This document shows positions 57,561 through 64,000 of a DNA stretch of 64,000 bases, in pieces (positions within the stretch are counted from its first letter, which is position 1; every line of letters begins with the position of its first letter). Origin of the DNA: Aporrectodea caliginosa. Taxonomy: Eukaryota > Annelida > Clitellata > Crassiclitellata > Lumbricidae. Both the position numbers and the translations under genes were made by a program. The stretch spans positions 1,288,501 through 1,352,500 of the forward strand of contig JACEVL010000032.1 of NCBI GenBank assembly GCA_020284085.1. Direction: 5' to 3'. The notes below the pieces were generated by a model that was not told the DNA's origin, did not search any database, and worked only from the letters and a program-made list of their open reading frames with translations.

Positions 57561-58544
57561 TGGCAAGCAGTGTTCAAGTGGTGATCATTTCTCTGCAGAG
57601 TATATCCTGTCAGCATTCCCACTTTGAGCCCATATTCTCATACGAGACCCGTATTTAGCCCATATGGGTTCGACGAATGCCCGTGAAACTGCTGGCTGGG
57701 TATAGCCTACATTAAGCGACATCGTTTCTGATCTGCAAACACTATCGGCCATGGCTCTAGATGTCATTTAGACTCCTACAGACCAAAGCCTTTCTGCAAC
57801 CGGTCTCTTCAGCGTCATTCGAGTGCTTTTAGCGACGTCACGCGGCTAATCTCTTGTCGCAATTAGAATCTATATACTTCTCTTACTTCTCCGTCGACGA
57901 CAACCGAAGCTTTCCACATCGGACTGAGACGTCTCGCTGTGTTTTCTATCGTCAATCAAAGGCCCTTATGTCTGTCTGGCTGCATGCTAGGCTGGCCCTC
58001 TTCTAGATCTTCTCTGCCCATTGACTGCGCCTCTTGTCTTCGTCTTCGCCAGAATTAGGATCGATGTGAGGAGATAGCGGCATCCTTCGAAGCCCCGGCA
58101 GAGAACCAATTGTAGTCATGAGACGGGACTGCAGCAGCGTGAGTGCCATAGATTAAGAGTGATGGATGTGGACTAGCAACGCCCGATCGAGCGCTCCGTC
58201 TCTCCTCGTCCTCTTGTTGCACTCGAAGAATGACCGTCGTCGTCGTCGTCGTCGGTCCTGGCACACTCTGTTTGTCTCGCAAGTTGATGTTATGGCCTCT
58301 CGTCACCCGTCTCAAGGGATTGTTGGCCGGCAGAGAGAGAGACGAAATGCACGGAAAGACATCTCAACGAATGCATGGAAAAGAGGAGATAGACATCGTT
58401 TGGCCCTGATGGATAATGCAACGATCGTTAGCTGGCGTTTCCTCAAAAGTGACACAGGACAGTCAGTGAAACACCGGATATATCGACAGACTGATATATA
58501 TATATAGCCTATATATATATTTATTATATATACATATTATATAC
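57561..58544. other. Stretch without a firmly supported gene
   Basis: The minus strand over 58055-58300 reads LRDKQSVPGPTTTTTTVILR, then VQQEDEERRSARSGVASPHP, and ends at a stop. It could be a terminal exon, but a (GTC)n repeat sits in it and there is no convincing acceptor. Confidence 0.3.
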
Positions 58545-59200
58545 ACCGTGTCTCAAAATAAACTGTGCTAAATTGTTTTGGTCAGAACTTCGACAAATTT
58601 TCGCAAATTTTAATAATCTTTGGTAGATAGATGGCAAAATGGCTGAAATTTTATGCTATACATAAATTTTCCACCTCACCTGACTCATATCACCGCACTA
58701 CCTTGTTAAACACAGATGTACCAATTTTTTATATAACGCTTACATTTTAACAATTGTCGAGCCGGGTGTCAAAGTGCATGGGGCATACTATCGCGACAAC
58801 TTTCTTGCCCAAAAGCTACTGTCAGACATACGCCGGATATCCCAGGGCGAGTTTTTTGTCTTTCAACAAGCACGCGACACTGTCTCTTTCCTGGAGCGAG
58901 AAACGCCCGACTTCATACCTCCAACACTGTGGCCACCGAATTCACCGGTTTTTAATCCAGTCGACTATAGCATATGGAGTGTGCTCCAGGAGAAGGTTTA
59001 CCGCTCCAGAATAGCCAACGTCGACGAACTCAAAACGCGTTTGATCGCCGAGTGGGCGCGCTTTGACCAGTCCATCGTTAATTGATGCTGCTATCGGCCA
59101 GTGGCGTCGCCATCTAAGCGCTTGTGTCCGTGTAAGCGGGGGCACATTTCGCGCACCAATTCTAACACTTTTAAGCAGATCTGTCATAACAATTAAAAAC
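58545..59200 (+). mobile_element. Tc1/mariner relic: left TIR plus C-terminal transposase
   Basis: TATACACCGTGTCTCAAAAT, followed by AAACTGTGCTAAATTG, at 58545 looks like a mariner left terminus after a TA. About 200 bp later the second half of a transposase begins. The matching right terminus is not obvious before 59230. The element has lost the N-terminal two-thirds of its gene, and its right end may be truncated. Confidence 0.75.
58754..59180 (+). pseudogene. Mariner-family transposase C-terminal fragment, catalytic Asp deleted
   Basis: The text reads PGVKVHGAYYRDNFLAQKLL, EFFVFQQARDTVSFLERETP, TLWPPNSPVFNPVDYSIWSV and LKTRLIAEWARFDQSI. In intact relatives FQQ is followed by D-x-APAHR. 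Here FQQ joins directly to AR, so about seven residues including the second catalytic Asp have been lost. The third acidic residue in NPVDY survives, although the usual NSPDLNP reads NSPVFNP. A frameshift near 59083 separates this from the true C-terminus, IDAAIGQWRRHLSACVRVSG GHI. Clearly non-functional. Confidence 0.88.
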
Positions 59201-59460
59201 TCTGCTTAGTAAACCATATTTTACTTTACTGCGTGCTACTTAAGTCGTCAGATAGTTTGTTGCATGTAATAAAATTTAAGCGTTATATGAAAAATTTGTT
59301 CTGTCGTTCATCGGTTCTTCTGACAGCCAGTGTCATTCTGGCTTGTCGTATGCTTCGTCCATTTCTTGCTCATTCTGTAATGCTCCTGTTTTTCTTTCTT
59401 TATCTTCTGCATGCTCAGTCTTGCAAGCTCAGTCCCTTCTAGCCAAATCGTCATACTCGT

Positions 59461-59705
59461 GCATCTTCATCTTTATCGTCTTTTGAATCGTCATACTCAT
59501 GCATCTTTATATTCATCTTTATCGTCTTTTGAATCGTCATACTCATGTATCTTCATCTTCATCTTTATCGTCTTTTGAATCGTTATACTCATGCATCTTT
59601 ATCTTCATCTTTATCGTCTTTTGAATCGTCATACTCATGCATCTTCATCTTCATCTTTATCGTCTTTTGAATCGTCATACTCATGCATCTTCATCTTCAT
59701 CGTCA
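59461..59705. repeat. 46-bp minisatellite, five and a half units
   Basis: Units of TCTTTATCGTCTTTTGAATC plus GTCATACTCATGCATCTTCA. The first is 40 bp (lacking a CATCTT hexamer) and the next four are 46 bp with few differences. Confidence 0.92.
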
Positions 59706-60465
59706 CTGTTCCTTAGTGGTCTTCGTTTCTCTGTCGCTGTATCTTTGCATTCTTCGCACTACTCTTCTTCACCAAATTCTGCTGAATTCCAGCTCATTCT
59801 TTCCTTTACTATTCTTCACTCTTCGCTTATTTTCTTCGTCTCTTGTCACGACGCCTTTCTTTGTCCATTCCTTCCATCTCTTAGAATCCAGTCTATTTTC
59901 TCTTTCTCTCCATCTCCTTCCAATCAACTGGTCTCCCCTCTTCAGTTTCTACTCTCCTTCGTTACACTTTTCTTCCAAATTTTCCTCTCCTTTTGTTCTC
60001 ACATTTTCATCATCATCTGCATTCGGCTCCTCCGATTCTCCTCCTTCTTCGCTCTTCCCATCTTCGTCTTCATATTCGTCATTGTCTTCCACGCCTTTAT
60101 TCCTCCTCTTTGTCGTCTCGTCTGTTTACGATTCGCATAATTAGTGTTTCGTATAGCAGCTCCATCAGCGCCTGGGCGGCCACTTCGACCGGAGACAGGA
60201 AGCTGAATCCTGTTCTTTTGTTGGCGTGTCTCGTTAATTATTAATAGGAGCATCCCTTCTGAAACAAGCGCCGCCGAAGCAGCCGGCGATTTGATTAATA
60301 GAAGACCCAGTTGCAACTTGCGAGGAAGAAGACGGTTCCACGAGTCCACTGCATAACAAACGATGACGTATCTTGTTAGCGAGAAAGACATATTACAGGA
60401 GATACACAAATGGGTCCGGCATCGGTCCTAAGGGAGTGAGATAGTGCGCTGTGTATGTAAGTGTG
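59706..60465. other. TC-rich stretch, no gene recognised
   Basis: About 59706-60120 is strongly pyrimidine-rich (Phe/Leu/Ser frames in every plus frame). No domain recognised; it continues in character from the minisatellite. Confidence 0.45.
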
Positions 60466-60807
60466 TGTGAGAGAGAGTGAGAGATAGACAGACAGACAGA
60501 CATATACAGTTACAGAGAGACAGACAGATAGACAGAGAGAGACAGACAGAGACAGACAGAAAGAGACAGAGACAGAGACGGAGACAGAGACAGACAGCCA
60601 GAGACAGAGAGAGACAGAGAGAGTGAGACAGAGACAGAGACAGAGACAGAGGGAGTGAGACAGAGACAGAGAGAAAGACAGAGGATGCGGGAGAGAGACA
60701 GACAGAGACAGAGAGACAGACAGAGACAGAAGAGAGAGACAGAGAGAGAGACAGAGAGAGACAGAGAGAGAGACAGAGACAGAGCAGAGACAGAGACAGA
60801 GAGAGAC

Positions 60808-60900
<93 letters not shown>

Positions 60901-60993
60901 GACAGAGACAGAGCAGAGACAGAGACAGAGAGAGACAGAGAGAGACAGAGAGAGAGACAGACAGAGAGACAGAGACAGAGCAGAGACAGAGAC

Positions 60994-61046
<53 letters not shown>

Positions 61047-61134
61047 GACAGAGACAGAGCTGAGACAGAGACAGAGAGAGAGACAGAGAGAGACAGAGAG
61101 AGAGACAGAGACAGAGAGAGAGAGACAGAGAGAC

Positions 61135-61191
<57 letters not shown>

Positions 61192-61285
61192 GACAGAGAG
61201 AGACAGAGAGAGACAGAGAGAGACAGAGAGAGACAGAGAGAAAGAAAGAAAGAAAGAAAGAAAGAGAGAAGAAGAGAGACAGAGA
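60466..61285. repeat. (GA)/(GACA)n simple-repeat region, about 820 bp
   Basis: GAGAGACA, GACAGAGA and GCAGAGACAG units in higher-order blocks, ending in (GAAA)n (about 61240-61266). Frames of 240-320 codons here are artefacts. Confidence 0.97.
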
Positions 61286-62210
61286 GCAAATCTGTTGGGA
61301 GTGTGCCGCCGCAGGATAGTGTCACTCATCTGCAGCACTTGATGCTGGATCAGCTGTCGATGCCATAAAATGTGATTGCGTCATGAATGAATGAGAAAAG
61401 GTCAGCGAGGTCAACGCTCTGCTTCCATATTCTTCCTCATAGACGGAATTAAATGCCAACTGCAATCTCCAGGAAACCACCTCCTCCTGCTTTCCATGTA
61501 CACGTAGGCTGGATGCATGGAGATCCGAAAAAGGAGGAGGTGGAAACAAAACTGAACGACATTTCATCTCTCAGACAACCTTTCTAACGTATTATATGAC
61601 TTGCCAGCTAATTCGCAATCACAATTGCACCTTCTTTGAAACCCTGAACACATAGGTAAAACGAAAAGGCCAGTCTAATGTCGTGTCACAAAACAAATTG
61701 GAGATTCGGACAGAGCAGGAGACAGCAGGACAAAATAGAACAAAACATGGCGGAACAAACCAGAACAAGATATAGAACAGAGGAGCAGCCAACAGATGAG
61801 ACATCATTTTCTAATATATTATGGAAAAGAAACAATAATTGAGTTCATTGCTAGTAATCCAAACCAGTTTTTGTCAAAGAGAGCTTTAATAACCTCATGT
61901 TTTATTTCCGTTACCCGCTGTTTCAGCTGTATATTATTCCTCTATTATTGTTCCTCTATACACATTGTGAACGATACGAGGAAGCGATTTCCATACCGCA
62001 GCCGAACTAAACCATAATTCCCATTAATATCCATTCACGTCTATAACATTTATTTTATTACCGTATATACATAGCACATACATGTACATGTATATATACG
62101 TATGCATTATATGGACATTATTTAATCACAATAATTTGCATATTAAATAGGCGCCCACAAAAGTCGGTCACAAAGTCAAACCTGTTTGATAAGGCCAAAA
62201 ATCGAGAATT
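61286..62210. other. Stretch without a recognised gene
   Basis: No frame or repeat of note beyond short GAACAAA words near 61735-61775. Confidence 0.4.
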
Positions 62211-62215
62211 ATTAA

Positions 62216-62454
62216 CAGCGGTGGCGCATTGGGTAACATCTGGCACAGAGACCGAGAGGTACCGAGTTCGAGCCCCCGTTGGGCGGATATGCTTTGTAGG
62301 CTGCTATTAGCGCCGTTGTATTGTATTGCAGGCTGTCTGTTCTGTTAGTAGTTAAGATTGTTTAAATTGCATAACATGTAAATGTACAGCGCAGTGCGTT
62401 TGTCAGGCGCTTCAATAAAGAAAAGATTATTATTATTATTATTATTATTATTAT
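62216..62454 (+). mobile_element. tRNA-derived SINE with CAATAAAGAAAAG/(ATT)n end
   Basis: The head has A box TGGCGCATTGG (62222-62232) and B box GAGTTCGAGCC (62264-62274). A body of about 110 bp follows. The 3' end is TGTACAGCGCAGTGCGTTTG, then CTTCAATAAAGAAAAGATTA and an (ATT)n tail (to 62453). The 3' portion matches the family-B tails at 11968 and 35763, showing that a tRNA head is joined to that tail. The most complete SINE in the window. Confidence 0.88.
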
Positions 62455-64000
62455 AAGATCGAATGATCCAGGTACATGAAGCTCGAAGTTACTGATGAAA
62501 GATTGCCCTAATTTGGTAACTACGATTTTTGGTGTTATGTGCTAACATAGAATATTTCAGTATGTGTCTGGGTCTCGTTACATTTACAATATTAGAATAG
62601 CTGGCTTCAATTTCGTGTAGCCTATGTTGACGAGTATTTGTGATGCTATCTAAAAAGAAATAATTGGTAAATCCAATCAGAGTAGAATCAATAGTGATCG
62701 TTAGACCTGGCGCAGATAAAAAAACATGCACTTCAACTCAAAATCTAAATAGTTTGACATAAGACATTGATCAATGCACTCCGGCAGCTTTTTACTAACC
62801 ATCTTCATTGCTAGATGCTGGCCATCACAAAATATTCCAGAAAGACAAATAGGTTTGTAAGATGAGACTTAGATTTCATTACGATAGGCTTCGTAATGTT
62901 GAAGCATTACAGCAAAGTGTTTCCGTTCAGCGATTGTATAGTACACGAGGAAATGAGTATCCTAATTTGGTTAATAACGTGAGAAGACTACAATCACAAT
63001 ATAGCTTGTCAAACGTTGCGATAGATCCTTGCAGTTTATTTGAACAATTGGTAAGCTGTTGGTTGATCTCTGAGTTAAAATCATTTGTTTGCTAATTCTT
63101 AATTAAACGCAATTTACAGACAATAAGGCATGTGTCTGCAGTTTTCGACACGAACGCTCAAATCCTACTTTGTTCAACAACACGTTGATAAATAGCATAT
63201 TACTTAAAAATCACAAGTGATAATGATTTCCTATTTGCATGACTGTCCAGCAAAGTCTTATGAGGTAATTTTTCATCAACTTTCATATCTGCTAAGCGCG
63301 TGCAAATGCATAATAATTTACAATCACAAACGAGCAGCGATGCACAGAACTGCTAGCGACGATCGTAAATCCTGATGCATTTAGCTCCTATAGCAACGAT
63401 GTCTAGGATCTTCTGGTTTTAGCGACAACGCAAACATATGTTTTAAGACAGTCATAGGATTTGTGTTGCTGTGTGCGCTGAGTTGTTTTGTTTTTGCGTT
63501 AAGCTAAAATAGATGTAAATAGATCGGAATAACTAACTGAAACAATATGGTCGTCACAAAGGCAGTCGAACGAACGAAGGTGACGATTATGCAGACAGCT
63601 AGCTGTGAACGCCATGTGGCGCCACCAGCGTTGCCATAGAGACAAAAATACGCTTCTTTGCGAGGTGCAAGCTAAGTGTAGGCTACTGTTTTGTGACAGC
63701 ACGAGGAATTCAGGTGCCAGGACATTGCAAAGGAAAACCAGCTAGCATACTAGTAGAGATTGATCACATGTAATTGTAATCGTAAATCGTAGTCTCCAAA
63801 CTTCTAAAGAGCCACTTGAAAGCCAGCCAAGCAGGCCGCCAGCTTATTCACGAATGCTGAATCTGTTTATTGAATGTAAGGTAGGTTCAAGGTTGAGTAG
63901 CATAACAGCTCTTTGTTGCTGCTGGTTCGAAAATTCTCTGAGACGTTTAGTGAATATGCATCTTGAAAAAGTATTTAATGTGCAGTTTGTCAGCGCCCTC
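62455..64000. other. Stretch without a recognised gene
   Basis: A plus-strand frame with ATG at 62862-63095 (77 codons; QQSVSVQRLYSTRGNEYPNL) is non-repetitive but matches nothing I know. GCCAGCTTATTCACGA at about 63838 repeats a word at 14840. Confidence 0.4.

Noticed and set aside
58166..58507. 113-codon plus-strand frame with an Arg run
   Set aside because: The Arg run comes from a (CGT)n repeat and the rest is unassigned; the opposite strand is equally open.
60376..61368. 240-320-codon frames over the GACA region
   Set aside because: Simple-repeat artefacts on both strands.

Overview
This window reads as intergenic or intronic DNA from a large, repeat-rich animal genome. The signs are AT-rich sequence, no bacterial-style gene packing, several nested cut-and-paste transposons with clean target-site duplications, 5'-truncated non-LTR retrotransposon ends, tRNA-derived SINE heads, and a very heavy load of micro- and minisatellites (GA/GACA, ATAC, GTCA, GAT, TCC, AT). 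The hAT terminal motifs (CAGTGATGGGTAA, CAACGTTCCCTCTAA, CAGTGGCG, CAGTGTTATTTC) are of kinds widespread in aquatic metazoans. A marine invertebrate is my best guess; I cannot name the phylum from this sequence.

Layout. 0-10 kb: a decayed hAT-type MITE (2145-2480), a minus-strand L2/CR1-like reverse transcriptase end (2690-3200), an 874-bp foldback element with 9-bp direct repeats at its ends (3605-4478), a 158-bp hAT MITE (6157-6314) and the 3' half of a Jockey/CR1-group LINE (6478-7828). 8-13 kb: a possible minus-strand exon, a possible ubiquitin-like gene fragment, a 20-bp minisatellite and a 63-bp palindrome with perfect 31-bp arms (11551-11613). 13-21 kb: a 265-bp tandem duplication, an approximately 700-bp GA/GACA tract, and an inverted diverged copy of the duplicated repeat near 20.6-20.9 kb. 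21-29 kb: a candidate 142-bp exon, a hAT element containing a second hAT-like element (22586-23871), and another hAT (27790-28946). 31-36 kb: a MITE, a SINE and a 20-bp minisatellite.

37.8-41.3 kb is the most informative block. It is an approximately 3.5-kb DNA transposon carrying a decayed minus-strand transposase. A 222-bp MITE (8-bp TSD) and a 1,094-bp internally deleted hAT (8-bp TSD) have both landed in it. 43-48 kb holds a LINE C-terminal fragment running into (GAT)n, a 68-bp minisatellite that is open in several frames, and a (GTCA)n block. A 1,150-bp Tc1/mariner-type element with approximately 279-bp terminal inverted repeats lies at 47904-49053, and a paralogue of its insertion locus without the element lies at 53849-53929. 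49.9-50.3 kb has two adjacent SINEs. 52.2-53.0 kb has the best non-repetitive open frame, a possible 786-bp exon. 55-62 kb contains more GACA arrays, an L2/CR1-type LINE end (56440-56946), a decayed mariner transposase lacking its second catalytic Asp region (58545-59200) and a 46-bp minisatellite.

No complete host gene is visible. Three minus-strand open segments (52221-53006, 21631-21772 and 8282-8631) have plausible splice borders with compatible phases. They could be exons of one leftward gene whose introns hold most of the mobile DNA, but this is inference. Nearly all other long open frames lie in simple repeats and are not genes.
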